A stretch of DNA of 64,000 nt from assembly GCA_947471745.1 (NCBI GenBank), contig CANJKZ010000170.1, forward strand, positions 3,748,001 to 3,812,000, read 5' to 3'. The notes below the pieces were generated by a model. The model searched no databases, was not told where the DNA came from, and saw only the letters and a list, made by a program, of their open reading frames with translations. A program made the translations under genes and the position numbers. Source of the stretch: Closterium sp. Naga37s-1 (taxonomy: Eukaryota > Streptophyta > Zygnematophyceae > Desmidiales > Closteriaceae). Of this stretch, positions 1-10,930 are shown in pieces (the first letter of the stretch is position 1; each line of letters opens with the position of its first letter).

Positions 1-1430
1 TGGTGTCACCTGTGCCTCAACGAGAAAAGGACCACAGAAGCGAGGCCGGAGTTTGGATGGGAGGTGAGACAGGTTCAAGTTGCGCGTGTCAAGAAGCACC
101 TGATCCCCGACTGCTACTGAGTGATCTCGTCGCTGACGATCGGCATACTGCTTCTGGGAGTTCTGCATCGCGGTGAGACGTCGCTGAGTCTTCTCCCATA
201 ACTGCTGCATGGTGGTGACAAAGTCATGTGCGGCTTGGACGTGTGCCGGTGTGGTTGGCTGCTGTGGTGTGAGAGGTTCCCATCCGTAACACAGGAAGAA
301 AGGAGTTTTCCCTGTGGCCGCATGTGACGCGTTGTAGTAAGCGAACTCTAGGGTTGGTAACTGTGTGTCCCAGTGGCTGACGTCGTCCTTGCAAGCTGTG
401 CGCAGTAACTGTTCAACCACTTGATTGAGTCGCTCTGTCTGTCCGTCAGTCTGTGGGTGGTATGCTGAAGACATTGCAAGCTTTGTCCCCAACAGTCCCA
501 TGAGCTCCTTCCAAAACTTACTGGTGAATTTTGGGTCTCTGTCTGAGATGAGTGTAGCGGGGATGCCGTGGATGGTGATGATGCGGTCGAAGAAGAGGCG
601 AGCAGTTGCTTCTGCTGTGGCGGTGGCGTTGGTCGGTAGGAAGTGCCCCATTTTGGAGAACTTATCGATGACTACAAGGATGGAATCATGTCCCCGTGAG
701 GTCGAGGGAAGTCCTGTGATGAAGTCGAGACTAACGACCTGCCATGGCTGCTCCGGTACGGGTAGAGGTTGAAGTAACCCTGCTTTCTTCTGCTTGCTGC
801 TCTTCATCCGCTGGCACGTGTCGCAGGAGGTGACAAACTGCTGCACATCTGCTGCCATCCGGGGCCAGTAGTAATACTTCGCTATTCCCGCTAACGTCTT
901 GTTGCTCCCGAAATGTCCCGCGTATGGTACGTCGTGGAACTCCTCCAATAGGATCTGCCGTAGCGGGGCGTAATTCGGTACCCAAATCTTTCCTGAACCC
1001 TTCCTTACTGCTAGGTCTTTCTCCCACTGTAACAGTTTCTGTTTCTCTGCCGTTGCTATCTCGCCGTCCACGGAGTACCCATGTTGGAATAGACCTTTGA
1101 GCAAAGGGTTCATCCCGTCGAGTCGGATGCCTGCTACATGACCTGGGCGGCTCAACGCGTCTGCTTTGTTGTGTAGCCCGGGCTTGTAGATGATGTCGTA
1201 GTGGAAGTGGGTCTCCAAGAAATCCACCCACCGTACCTGTCGTCGTGAGAGCGTAGGCTGTGACTTCAGGTATTTGAGGCTGCAGTGGTCAGTATAGACT
1301 GTGGTCTTGGCTCCCTCGAGGTAACACCTCCACGCCTTGAAGGCTACGACTATAGCTAGGGCTTCCTTGTCGTGGATGGGGTAGTTTAGTTCTGCTCCGT
1401 GCAGTTTCTTACTGAGGTAGGCTGTAAACC
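1..1430 (-). pseudogene. pol: Ty3-1 pol, downstream part: RNase H and integrase (open at window edge)
   Basis: On the minus strand a frame without stops runs from about 1430 to position 1. It begins with the rest of RNase H ([14 protein letters not shown], then YTDHCSLKYL), continues with the H2C2 zinc finger of integrase (YAGHFGSNKT; CDTCQRMK), then the integrase core (WQVVSLDFITGLP, ISDRDPKFTS, YHPQTDGQTERLN supply the D, D and E), and ends at the window edge in the C-terminal part (SKLRPRFCGPF). It is in a different frame from the protease-RT part at 1386-3287, so a single indel around 1425-1435 separates them. RNase H is cut in two by this shift. The catalytic residues of integrase look preserved. 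Confidence 0.85.
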
Positions 1431-3287
1431 GTTCCCGTGATCCTGCATCAGTACTGCTCCGACTGCCTGGTCACTAGCGTCTGCTTCAACTACGTAGTCC
1501 TTCTCGGGGTCTGGTAGGATGAGTACTGGGGCTGTGGTCAGTGCTGTCTGTAGCTGTTCCGTGGCTTGCTGATGCGGAGTATCCCATTTGAAGGGCGTAT
1601 CCTTTTTCAGTAGGTCGGTCAGTGGCACTGCAATCTTAGCGTACTGTGGCACGAACCTGTTGTAGTAGTTGGCGAATCCTAGGAACTGCTGCAACTCCTT
1701 CACGTTCTCCGGAACTTTCCACTTCTTGACGGCTTCGATCTTCCGCGGGTCCACGTGTACACCCTCGGCACTCACCATGTGCCCGAGAAACTGCACCTTC
1801 TTCAGGGCGAAGTCGCTCTTCGACAGCTTCACGTAGAACTTGTTTTTCCGCAGGATCTCGAACACCTTCCGCAGATGCTCCACGTGCTCCTTCATGTTCT
1901 TGGAGTAGATGAGGATATCGTCCAGGTACACCACTACGCACTCGTCCAGCAGGGGCCGTAGAATATGGTTCATTTCCGCCTGGAACGTTGCTGGTGCGTT
2001 GCAGAGTCCGAACGGCATCACCAAGTATTTGTAGGAGCCGTATCGAGTACGGAACGCCGTCTTGTGGATCGAGTTGTCCGCCATCTTGATCTGCCAGTAA
2101 CCCGACCGTAGGTCCAGCTTCGAGAAGACTGTTGCACCACGCAGTTGGTCCAGTAAGTCGTCGATGCGCGGTATGGGGTATTTGTTTTTAACTGTCTGTT
2201 TGTTCAGTGCGCGGTAGTCGATGCACATCCGTAAGCTGCCGTCTGGTTTTGGAGTGAAGAGAACTGGTGCACCGTAGGGAGAGGTGGATGGGCGGATCAG
2301 TTGTCTGTCCAGTAGATACTCTATCTGTTTCTTCATGTCTGTTAGTTCGGTCGGACTCAGTCGGTATGGTGCACGTGAGACGGGTTTCGCACCTGGTTCC
2401 TCCACGATCTCATGCTCGTGGGTGCGTGCTGGAGGTACGCCTGCAGGTAGGTCGTCGGGCATTATATCTTTGTACTGCTCCAAGACCTCCTTCACTGCTG
2501 CAGGGAGCTCGGAACTCGGCTTCTCCTCCTCTGCTGCTGCCATGACCAGTGCTAGGTAACCCGTGTTACTCTCGTTCACTGTCTGTTCGAACCGTGCCAG
2601 TGTCGTCTCAGGTACGTCCCCTGTATCCGTCCAGCTTTGTAGTGCTATCCGCTTCCCGTTGTTGTAGATGCACACCTTGCTGTTGATCCAATCGATCTCG
2701 GGGTTGAACCGCTTCAGAAAATCTCGCCCCAAGATAAAATCTAACCCTTTGATGTTGGTGACTGGTAGCTTCGGCTTCCACCTCAACGCACCTATATGCA
2801 GCTGCAGTGATGCTTCGCCGTGGATAGGAAGTTTCGTACCGTCCACCATGGTTGCTGAAAACTGGGTCTCCTCCGCCTTCTCTCCAATTTTCTCCAATGC
2901 TCCGCGGTCACACACCGAGTGAGATGCACCGCTGTCCACCAGTGCCTGGAGGCGTCGTCCATTGCATAACACCTCGAGGAGTAGTGGTTTCTGCTGCGCT
3001 GAGTAGCCAAAGAGGGTCTCATTAATAGGATCATAGGGTACATCAAACTTAATACCTTCCCTTTTTCCTATACCCGACTCAGCACTTTCCAACTTCACCT
3101 GGGGGGTGGGAGGATTTTTCCGAGGCTTGTATATTTTCTCCTGAGCCTGGATGCCTCCTCTAAGCCTTGGCAGCTGTGTAGGCTTCACCTGTGGGCAACG
3201 GGGAGCCTTAACACTGTGCTGCGGGGAGAGAATATTAACTCCACGGAACGCACGACCTTTTTCTACGCTCCGTAGTACTTTGCCCAA
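1386..3287 (-). pseudogene. pol: Ty3-1 pol, upstream part: protease and reverse transcriptase
   Basis: The product would be a 633-residue frame. It holds an aspartic protease with [12 protein letters not shown] (about residues 115-126), then the Ty3-type reverse transcriptase: entry through the PYRLSPTEL region, [14 protein letters not shown], the [14 protein letters not shown] motif and the catalytic [10 protein letters not shown] box. The start of RNase H ([17 protein letters not shown]) follows before the frame leaves the family reading frame near 1430 and stops at 1386. The frame appears open some way upstream of the Met at 3287, so the true fusion or start may be further right. All RT catalytic residues are present. 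Confidence 0.88.
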
Positions 3288-3639
3288 CTTCTCAGGTACG
3301 TGAATGATTTCTAAAGGCTTTTTCTTAGCCTCTAAACCTCCCCTGATTTTTTCAAAGGCTTGAAAACCACGAGAAGCAATATTCTTCGTTAGAGTATCTT
3401 TATAGGATACTTTTAACGAATTCTTACTTTCGCGGGTGTTCGGCTGGAGTTTCCCGGTCGGTGCAGAGTCTTTTTTCGCGGAGCCTCCATTCGCCTCGGC
3501 GATTTCCCTGATGCCGGCCGGTCGTGACGTTTTTGATTCGCGCCATCATTTTCTCTTTTTTTCGCCCGCTCCGAAGTCGCCACGTCGTCGCCATTTCCTA
3601 CTTTTCGGATCTTTACGCGATCGCCAGGTCGATCCGCGG
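3288..3639 (-). other. Ty3-1 gag-pol junction region
   Basis: No complete gene. A basic 117-residue frame (3413-3766) overlaps the end of gag. It resembles the start of the second ORF of Ty3-C ([17 protein letters not shown] here; KKGGHDGANLKRHDRPA there), and the remainder up to 3287 is in the pol frame. Gag, this segment and pol therefore lie in three frames here, whereas in Ty3-C gag and the following ORF share one frame separated by a stop. I cannot say whether a programmed shift or mutations explain this. Confidence 0.5.
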
Positions 3640-4629
3640 CTACTGGCGATTCCCGTTTTTTGACTTCGGGGGTGCTCCACTGTTTCCGTCCCGGAGTGCC
3701 GCACGTGCTTTCTTCATTTTGTAGCATGACAAAAACTGATGCCCTGCTGCGCCGCAAAATTCGCATTTTGTCGGTTGCTGCTTCGCGTCGTATTTGTCGA
3801 TATCCATCGGTTCGGCGAACGTGGGGGGTGCCGATCGCTCCGTGCCGAATGTACGGTTCGGCGTGAAGCGTCGTGTTTCGGGTTGACCTCGAGTCAGCGC
3901 GTCGTATCGCTCGGCAGCACGCACAATGTCTCTGTAGCTGTTGTAATTCGCCGCAATCACCTGCCGCCGAATCTCCATTTTTAACCCTTCGGTGTACGCC
4001 TGGATTTTTTCGCCTTCGGTCAGGTCGGTGATGCGGTTGAACAGTAACTCCATCTGCTGCGTATACTGTGCTACACTACTGTATTGTTTGTGTCGGTGTA
4101 TCTGCTGCCGCGCCATGTAGGTCGTATTAATTGGTTCGAAACGCTCGATTAAATCTGCCCGAAACTGCTGCCACGTTTTCTCCCCGCGGGCTACGTCGGT
4201 GTAGTAAATCCATTCGAGAGCCGGTCCACGTAACAGTGTCGCTGCGAGCCGAATCCTTGCTGCATCGTGTTGCGGGGTCGAACAGCCAATGGCCTCGAAG
4301 TAAATTTCGAGGGTGGCCACAAATCGCCGGACGTCGGATCCCTTCGCGCTTGGATCGAACGCCTCAGGGAGCCTCGGTCGTGCTGCTTCGAGGTTCGGCG
4401 ACAGTGGTGCCATCGGTCCGTGAAATGTCGGTGTCGCCACTGCTGCTGGAGTTGTTGGTGTTGCAGTCGCTGCGGTCGCTGCTGCTGCGGTGGCGAACCC
4501 TGGTTGGCTTGTCAGAAAAGCCTCGAGTCGACGAAGCGTCGCCTGCGTCTGCTCCATGTCGGTGCGGAGGCTCTTGATGTCGCTCGTGGTTGCGTAGTTG
4601 TCGCCTTGGCCTTCCATGCCTGACATCAA
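3640..4629 (-). CDS. gag: Ty3-1 Gag (capsid/nucleocapsid), 329 aa
   Basis: This would be the structural protein that packages the element RNA. A coiled N-terminus (SLRTDMEQTQATLRRLEAFL) is followed by an Ala/Thr/Pro linker, then the capsid-like retrotransposon gag domain (about residues 90-220, with ALEWIYYTDV and EKIQAYTEGLKMEIRRQV). A C-terminal zinc knuckle follows, CEFCGAAGHQFLSC (CX2CX4HX4C), about residues 288-301. No stop interrupts it, and it begins 155 bases inside the 5' LTR. The start was chosen because it is the first Met after the leader. Ty3-C at 51692-52318 has the same domain without the N-terminal part. Confidence 0.87.
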   Translation of the reverse strand: MMSGMEGQGDNYATTSDIKSLRTDMEQTQATLRRLEAFLTSQPGFATAAAATAATATPTTPAAVATPTFHGPMAPLSPNLEAARPRLPEAFDPSAKGSDVRRFVATLEIYFEAIGCSTPQHDAARIRLAATLLRGPALEWIYYTDVARGEKTWQQFRADLIERFEPINTTYMARQQIHRHKQYSSVAQYTQQMELLFNRITDLTEGEKIQAYTEGLKMEIRRQVIAANYNSYRDIVRAAERYDALTRGQPETRRFTPNRTFGTERSAPPTFAEPMDIDKYDAKQQPTKCEFCGAAGHQFLSCYKMKKARAALRDGNSGAPPKSKNGNRQ

Positions 4630-4784
4630 CGCGTCCGAAAAACCGAATCAAGGGGGAGCGAAAAACACGGAACCGGTTTTACGTACCCGAAATCGATGTT
4701 TAACTGCGTCGCCCCCGCGGTTTTTGAAGACTGGTTTGTAGCGGTCGAAAGAACTTCGCGTGTAAACGGGCTCTGATTACCAAG
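4630..4784 (-). other. Ty3-1 leader with primer-binding site
   Basis: This is untranslated leader between the 5' LTR and gag. Directly inside the LTR the minus strand reads CTTGGTAATCAGAG (4771-4784). That is close to the TGGTATCAGAGC site for initiator-Met tRNA but has one extra base. Ty3-C carries the same variant at 51245-51259, so it is a family trait and not a local error. Confidence 0.7.
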
Positions 4785-5163
4785 TGTGAGGATCTAGGAT
4801 CGAGCTCAGAAAAGAGAATGTGAATTGAATCGAATTGAATGAATCACCTGGGTACAACATGAGGCTATATATAGGCTCGACACAAGGCCCCGTAACCAGG
4901 TGTTACGCGAAGGTTCCGCGGGTTGCGAAGCGTCCCGAACAGATCCTTACCGAATTCGGTAGAAGGCAATTCGGTGGCAACCGAAAAGCCAGAATTCGGT
5001 GCACGCAACCTAGCTCGGTGCTATAACTATAATAAAATATAGGAAAGCACCTAGCCTAGGAAATCAAGCAATTCATGCATGCATATGATTATCCTATGCT
5101 AGAAATAGCATAATAAAGTAAAGGCAAGCAAGCATAGCTGGCATAAGCCGTCGTACTCTCACA
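4785..5163 (-). repeat. 5' LTR of Ty3-1 (379 bp)
   Basis: The ends are TGTGAG at 4785 and CTCACA at 5158-5163, a 6-bp inverted repeat with the TG...CA rule. A TATA box (TATATATAG on the minus strand, about 4865-4873) lies roughly in the middle and would be the element promoter. The same sequence recurs in two pieces at 39122-39283 and 51037-51244 (the LTR of Ty3-C). Outside the LTR lies copia RNase H. Confidence 0.92.
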
Positions 5164-5890
5164 CTGAAAGTGTAACCCTGTGACGACCGCTGCGTAGCCA
5201 AGTCGTCAACCCAAGACGTGTCTGCATGGCCAGTGAGAACAACTCGACTCCGTCCTCCAAGCACGAGCCCCATGCGCGACGTACTGCACAAGTAGCGCAA
5301 CACGCTCTTAGCGGCCTCCCAGTGCTCTGATCAGTGTCTCCGGGGCGCAACGTAGCGTGCCAGGATGCTAAGTGGGTACTGGAAGCGGAAGCGCTGAAGG
5401 ACCTGGTGCACCATGTGTGACTGAGTCAAGGTGATGGTGCACCGTGCTCGGTCCCGGATGATGTGCAAGCCAAGATAGCTGCGCAGCTCACCCAGGTTTG
5501 TGCACGTGTGTCTCTTCTGCAGCTCCGACTTCACTAGAGTTAGTGCCTCAGTGTCAGCAGTGGCAAAAACCAAGTCGTCGACGTACACGGGGATGTAGAA
5601 CGGCGGCAGCGAAGTGTCGGTGCGCAGAAACAGCGACGGGTCAGTACTCGAAGGAGCAAACCCAAGAGCCACAAAGCGTCGTCATCAGTGTGTCGTGCCA
5701 CTCGCGAGGCGCCTGGCGGAGACCGTAGACTGGCCGCCGGAGGCTCCACTGGGTACCTGCAGGAAACGACCCAGTGAAGCCAGGTGGGCGGCGCAGCCAT
5801 ATCTCCTCAAGCAGGCTGCCCTGTAAGAAAGCTGTGCGGAAGTCAAGAGAGTGAAGCTCGTAGTCACGTTGAGCGGTGATGTGCAGCAAC
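5164..5890 (-). pseudogene. Copia-R: RT-RNase H relic of the copia-A/D family
   Basis: The minus strand encodes, in order, RT pieces (LLHIT..RDYELHSLDF, then the catalytic YVDDLVFATAD, then QSHMVHQVL) and RNase H (LVLGGRSRVVLTGHADTSWVDD, ending RSSQGYTFS). A frameshift lies near 5650-5670. About 50 codons are missing between the RFRFQYP and LSILARYVAP segments near 5370. The right end is cut at 5890 by LTR N and the left end by insertion of Ty3-1. It lacks the TAG that copia-A and copia-D share in the ELQKRHTC segment. Confidence 0.85.
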
Positions 5891-6511
5891 TGATATAGTC
5901 AACAGTCCACTTAGGGGTCGCGAATGCCCATGAAACCGCCTAAGTAGAAACGGACGACTTAGAACCGCCTCTGTTCAAAACGCTGTCACAATCAGCTCCA
6001 ATAACACACGAGGCTGAAACTTGGATAGCCGTTAGCCTTAGGTGTCTGCTTTCCAACGGTGTATTGGTTGCTTTCATCAGAGGTGTATGCGCTGCGCAGT
6101 GAACGGAAACGTAAGCTCGGCTGAAAAACGTGTATTCTCATTGATCAAAGGAAGAGGTAAGTACAACATGTCATAGGGAACTCTTAAGGGGTTGGGATCA
6201 TCCTGGAAACTCAGAGAAGGTTGAGTCCTAGGTGAGAAAAACTAGAGAAGGATGAAAACATCCTAGCTAGGTCAGCAAAGCCAACCACACTTGGATGTTC
6301 AGAGCTGCACCCAAGGCTACCAATGGTGAGTCAAGTCAACCATGAGTCAGCTTGTCTTCCCACTTGCACCCTCTTGCAAGCTGCTTCCAAGAAGTCCACA
6401 CTTCTCAAAAGGAGGGTGGTAGAGTCCCACTTGACCACCTGTACTTCTTGTCTCATTCTCTGTCCCTGCACCATTGGCATGACAACAATGAAAAGGTGGC
6501 AAGGGAAATGC
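5891..6511 (-). repeat. Truncated LTR N, copia-M family
   Basis: It matches the first ~620 bp (plus-strand order) of the 1017-bp LTR of copia-M (57004 onward), with clear divergence and starting TGATATAGTC against TGTTATAGTC in M. The remaining ~390 bp are missing; the sequence switches at about 6511 to a copia-G type LTR. No coding region was seen. Confidence 0.8.
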
Positions 6512-6579
6512 TTGGGCGGAGCCGACCTCGTGGTTGGGTGTGCGGGAGATGCAGCCGACCTGCAGCAGTGGGCAAGCTG
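6512..6579 (+). repeat. LTR J, first segment (copia-G family)
   Basis: It matches the early part of the copia-G LTR (GGCGGAGCCGACC...), with the first ~30 bp missing. It stops where copia-G begins. The same LTR resumes at 27205 after the shared 5-bp TSD AGCTG. Confidence 0.75.
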
Positions 6580-7146
6580 TGTCAATGGGAGTTGGGTGTG
6601 GCCCCGTCCTCGCTCAGGCGGAGCCGACCTTGTGGTCGGGTGTACATGGGAGTGCAGCTGACCTGCAGCAGTAGGCGAGCTGGTCGACGAGGTGGTCGAC
6701 CTGCACAGGGGCCACTGCAAGGACGCCGACTTCGGGTGGGCGCCAACCTCAAGTGGTCGGCTTGGCAAGTCGACCTGTGGATGGCGTCGGCTTGGTGACG
6801 CCGACTTCGGGAAGCCGACTTGGGTGGTCGGCTCACAGGAGTGCTGGTCGACCTGGAGCTGGTCGAACGGGCGTGTTGTCGATCAGGTGGTCGACCAGTC
6901 CTGGTGGTCGACAAAGGAGGGGCCCACGTCGACCTCGAAATGCAAGGGACGCCGAACTGGAGGGCGTCAAGGAGTAGTACGCCGAGCACCTGGGCGTCGA
7001 GCAGTACGGCGCCGAGGTGGAGGGTGCCGAACATTGGGGACGCCGGCTTATGCAGCCGGCGACCGACCGAGCTGGTCGACTAGGCGTGGTTGCCCGGTCG
7101 ACCGGGATACTCGAGCGACGTGTGCGAAAGTCGCCGGGGTGGCTTT
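6580..7146 (+). repeat. 5' LTR of copia-G, first part (567 bp)
   Basis: It matches the first half of the 3' LTR at 26156. It contains nine GTCGAC hexamers between 6660 and 7146. It ends with GCTTT (7142-7146), the target duplicated on insertion of copia-H. Confidence 0.9.
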
Positions 7147-7278
7147 TGTTACAATAAGAATGAATTGATAGAAAAATATGAAGTACAACCCTAGATATAG
7201 CAAACCCTAATCATGCAAGGAAGTAGAAATGTAACACCTAGACTAACCTAAACAACACATATATAATATATGTTGACA
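7147..7278 (-). repeat. 3' LTR of copia-H (132 bp)
   Basis: Plus-strand ends are TGTTACAATA and ATGTTGACA. It is nearly identical to 17137-17268. The polypurine tract CTATGGGGGTG (minus strand) lies immediately inside at 7279-7289. Confidence 0.92.
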
Positions 7279-7289
7279 CACCCCCATAG

Positions 7290-7571
7290 TCTAGGTGACG
7301 GTAACCCCGTGGAAAGACAACACATATCTCAGGGTGGGTCTCAAGGACACACACAGTCTGAGAGCAAACAAGGGTCACATGACCAGTCAGCAAGAACAAG
7401 AACAAGCAAGGGTCACAAGACCAGTCCACAAGAACAAGACAAATCTCAGGGTGGAGCTCAAAGTCACCACACAGTCCGAGAGCAAGCAAAAGAGCCACAA
7501 GGCCAGTTCACATGCAGGTATATAGCAAATATATTGAGATGCAAGAGTACAAGACAATAAGAACAAAGCAT
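7290..7571 (-). other. Copia-H 3' untranslated region
   Basis: It contains several imperfect copies of a segment around TGGTCTTGTGACC (minus strand) between about 7340 and 7510. The 3' UTRs of copia-B (49495-49620), copia-A (50755-50880) and copia-D (53215-53345) have related copies. No ORF of note. Confidence 0.5.
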
Positions 7572-9827
7572 CTACGTAAGCAAGCGAGGACGGGCCCGCA
7601 CAAGGCCAAGCTGGGTGCAGAAACGCTGGTGATCACAAGGCGGCAACGCCTTGGTGAAGATATATGCAGTGTTGGCCTCAGAGACCACACGTCGTACGAG
7701 TGCCTGGCCACGCTGCTGCAACTCACGCAGAAGGAAGTAACGAAGCTGGATGTGCTTCGCCTTCCCAACCAGTCGAGGCTCCTCACACAACAGGACGGCA
7801 GACCTGTTGTCGGCGAACAAGACTGGGGGAGAGCGAGGCCGCTCACCAAGGTCGGTGAGAAGGAAAGACAGCCAGCGAAGCTCCTGAGCGGCCATGGCCG
7901 CAGCGTACACCTCTGCCTCACAGCTGGAACCGGCGACGGACGACGCCCGAGTCAACCGCCACGAAACAGCACCTGCCCCGAGGCTAAAGGAGTACCCCTG
8001 TGTAGACCGACGCGTCTCCGCGTCGTCGGCCCACGACGAGTCCGAGTAACCTGTGAGTGTAACTGGCTGCTTCCCTCCAAGGACAAGTCCCATGCCTGAT
8101 GTACTCGCCACATACTTCACCACCCTCTTAGCAGCGTACCAGTGGGACGGTCGGTGTCTCCCGGGCGCAACAAAGCGCGCAAGTACGCTAAGAGGGTAAG
8201 CTAGGTCTGGGCGAGTGCAGGTCATCAGGTACATGAGACAACCCACCAGCTCAGGATATGGACCACTGGACACAAATGACTCGTCCGAAGGTGGAGCCGT
8301 GAGCCCATGATCCACACCAAGAGGGGTGAGCTGTACCTTGGAGAACGGGAAGCGAAACCGCGTGAGGATCTGCTCGACCATATGCGACTGAGTCAGCGTA
8401 ATGGTGCGAGCTGCCCTGTCCCTGGTGATCTGCAGGCCAAGGTAGTGCTGCAGCTCACCAAGGTCAGTGCAAGTGTGTCTCCTCTGCAGTTCCTCCTTCA
8501 CGGAGGCCAGCGCGCGTCGGTCGGGAGTGGCGAACACCACGTCGTCGACGTAGACCAGGACAAAGAACGGGGTCGAGCCACGGTGAACGAATAGTGACGG
8601 GTCAGCAGACGACGGAAAGAAGTGAAGCGCTGCAAGGGTCGAGCGAAGTGTGTCGTGCCACTCACGTGGAGCCTGATGCAGGCCGTAGACTGGTCGACGC
8701 AGCTGCCACTGGGTCCCAGGTGGGAAAGAGCCAGTGAAGCCAGGCGGGCGACGCAGCCAGATCTGCTCGTGCAGGCTCCCCTGAAGGAACGCGGTGGAGA
8801 AGTCCAAGGAGTGCAACTCGTAGTCGCGCTGGGCAGCAGTATGCAGCAACACCCGAAGAGTACTCATCTTCGGGGTGGGAGCGAAGGTCTGGAAGAAGTC
8901 CACCCCCTCTCGCTGACTGAAGCCTCTCGCCACATAGCGCGCCTTGAACACATGTGGTGATCCAAGCGGCCGCTTCACCTTGTAGAGCCATCGGCCACTG
9001 ACGACGTTCGTCCCAGGTGGTGGGACTGCGTCGACGTAAGTGCCTGTGGACCTATAAGATGCCATCTCTGCCTCCTCAGCTGCTATCCAGTACGAAGCCC
9101 AGGGTCCCGAGACCGCCTCGGCATGAGTGCGAGGGATCGGGATGTCAAGGGCGTCTGGATCCCCCTCAGGGGCAAGTAGCATGGTGCAGAGATGAGGAAC
9201 AGCGGCCGCAAGAAAACCAAGCTCGAACTGCCTGTCCTCGAGGACCTCTAAGGGAAAAACAGGAGCACCCCCAGAGAACGGAGAACGAGCAGGGCCACTC
9301 ACCAAGTGAGCGGCGTAGTCAAGGCGGTGGGAAGAGGCAAAGCCAGTGACAGTGGTAACAAGTGCCGAAACAGACGACAGAGGTGCAGTCGGGTGAGTGA
9401 CCAACGCGGACAAAACACGGGAGACGACAGGACGGGAGGCACGGAGGTAGTCGGACAACGGGTCGTGAAGCACAGTGAGGAACGACTCAGGGGGCTGTGG
9501 AAGGACAGGAGGAGGTGGAACACGAGAGCGAAGAACAAGGTGAAACGGACCGTCTGCACGGTAACGGGACCGACGACGCTCTGGGGACACAGCACGACTG
9601 AGGGGAGAACGACGAGTCCACTGGGACGAGGAAAGGGACTCAACAGGTGGAACAGGAGGGGACGGTAGGGGACCACGAACAAAGCGTGCAGGTGCTGGGT
9701 CGGGGAGGTCGTGTAGTCGCAGTCGCTGCTGCTCCGCCTCCTCTGGCGTCTGCTGTGACGGCACCGACCCCTGCTTCTGCTCCTGTGGCTCCGCCTCTGC
9801 CCTCTCCTGCTGCGACTGCAGCTGCAC
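7572..9827 (-). pseudogene. Copia-H polyprotein C-terminal part: reverse transcriptase and RNase H
   Basis: This is a 751-residue open stretch. A Gln/Glu and Pro/Ser-rich linker is followed by the copia RT (from about residue 235: GPWASYWIAAEEAEMASY, KARYVARGFSQREGVDF, DYELHSLDFSTAFLQGSL, PVYGLHQAPREWHDTL, catalytic VYVDDVVFA). RNase H follows (TLTGYSDSSWADD, SSCEAEVYAAAMAAQE, LFADNRSAVLL), and the C-terminus includes KHIQLRYFLLRELQQ. It is in one frame with the upstream parts to 10904, separated only by TAG codons at 9849-9851, 10020-10022 and 10386-10388. At each of these copia-B has CAG. The catalytic residues of both enzymes are present. Confidence 0.9.
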
Positions 9828-10030
9828 CCGCTGCTGCGAGCGGGACTCCTACGCTACCCTCTCCTGCTGAGGTCGTGACTCCTCCTGTACTCTCTCCCGT
9901 GGGGCCTGTAACTGCACCTGCTGCTGTGGGTGGGACTCCTGCTCTACCCTCTCCTGGTGCGGCCGTGACTCCTCCTCTACCCTCTCGTGCTGCTGCTGTG
10001 ACTCCTCCTCTACTCTCTCCTACTGCTGTA

Positions 10031-10128
<98 letters not shown>

Positions 10129-10922
10129 TGCTGCCGCTGCTGGTGCTGCTGCTGCTGTGCCCTCTCAAACCGCACACGCTCCTCTCTCTCCAACCGGAGG
10201 AGACGCTGCTCACGGGTCAGGAAACGTACAGTGCGAGGTGTAGGCGCCACAGTGCCAGTGCCTCCAGCTCCAGCAACACCAGAACCAGCACCTCCACTAG
10301 CGACACCTCCGGGGCCTCCAGTACCTCCCGTAGGAGCACCCCCAAGCTCCGCAGCAACCGGCCGCAGAGGAGAACGAGGAGGGAACTACGGGACGACCGG
10401 GAAGCCTGGGGGTGACGAGGGGCGAGGCCGCCGACTCGAGGCTGCCGTGTCCTCCACAGGAGTGACCTCCACGCCCACACCCACTGCACCCCCTGAACCG
10501 ACACCACGAGCTCCTGCAGCCCCAGCACCCTCACCCTCCGCAACTGCACCTCCCGCACTCCCAGACACGACAGGGACTGGACGATGCGGGGAGGACGACT
10601 GCGGAGTGACGTGCGACACACCTGACGGGGCAGGACGCGAAGCGGGGGGAGCTACCAGGGCGACAGGGGGGGGCTCAAGGGTGAGGAACAGCGGGGGGGA
10701 AAAGACCTCAGTACCTCGGTGGGGGCGACTCCTGTAGTAACAGACAGACTCGTCGAACGTGACGTCCTGAGAAGCGAAGAACCCGCAGGTGACCGGGTCG
10801 TAGAACACCCAGCCGGAGGCGTCCAAGGGAAGCCAAGAAACACGCAGGCACGAGTGCGCGGAGACAACTTGTTCGCGCCAGGGGCGCGAACGTGGGCCAG
10901 ACAACCCCAGACGCGGAAGTTA
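9828..10922 (-). pseudogene. Copia-H integrase tail and IN-RT linker
   Basis: The minus strand reads the conserved tail of the copia integrase (WGCLAHVRAPGANKL, ACVFLGFP, GFFASQDVTFDESVCYY) and then a long low-complexity linker rich in Pro/Ser, Gly/Ala and finally Gln. Three TAG stops lie in it or at its end (10386, 10020, 9849), all CAG in copia-B. The upstream end is interrupted by the MITE at 10931. Confidence 0.85.
10024..10158 (-). repeat. (CAG)n trinucleotide tract coding for poly-glutamine
   Basis: On the minus strand this is almost uninterrupted CAG, giving runs of about 22 and 9 Gln separated by Glu. Copia-B has only about eight Gln at the same place (46867-46893), so the tract has expanded in H or contracted in B. 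Confidence 0.9.
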
Positions 10923-10930
10923 GCTGCTAC

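Larger units (their letters stand above)
1..5163 (-). mobile_element. Ty3/gypsy LTR retrotransposon Ty3-1, right part with 5' LTR; left end outside window
   Basis: Read on the minus strand the order is 5' LTR (4785-5163), primer-binding site, gag, then pol in the order protease, reverse transcriptase, RNase H, integrase, which is the Ty3/gypsy order. The integrase frame is still open at position 1, so the 3' end and 3' LTR lie outside. The element sits inside the RNase H frame of copia-R: the copia frame stops exactly at the LTR edge at 5163/5164. Pol is broken by one frameshift near 1430, so this copy is probably not autonomous. Ty3-C (starts 39122) is a more decayed relative. Confidence 0.92.

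Noticed and set aside
9647-10243. Ala/Pro-rich 198-residue frame on the plus strand
   Set aside because: It is the reverse of the copia-H Gln/Pro linker and CAG tract; low complexity on both strands, no domain.
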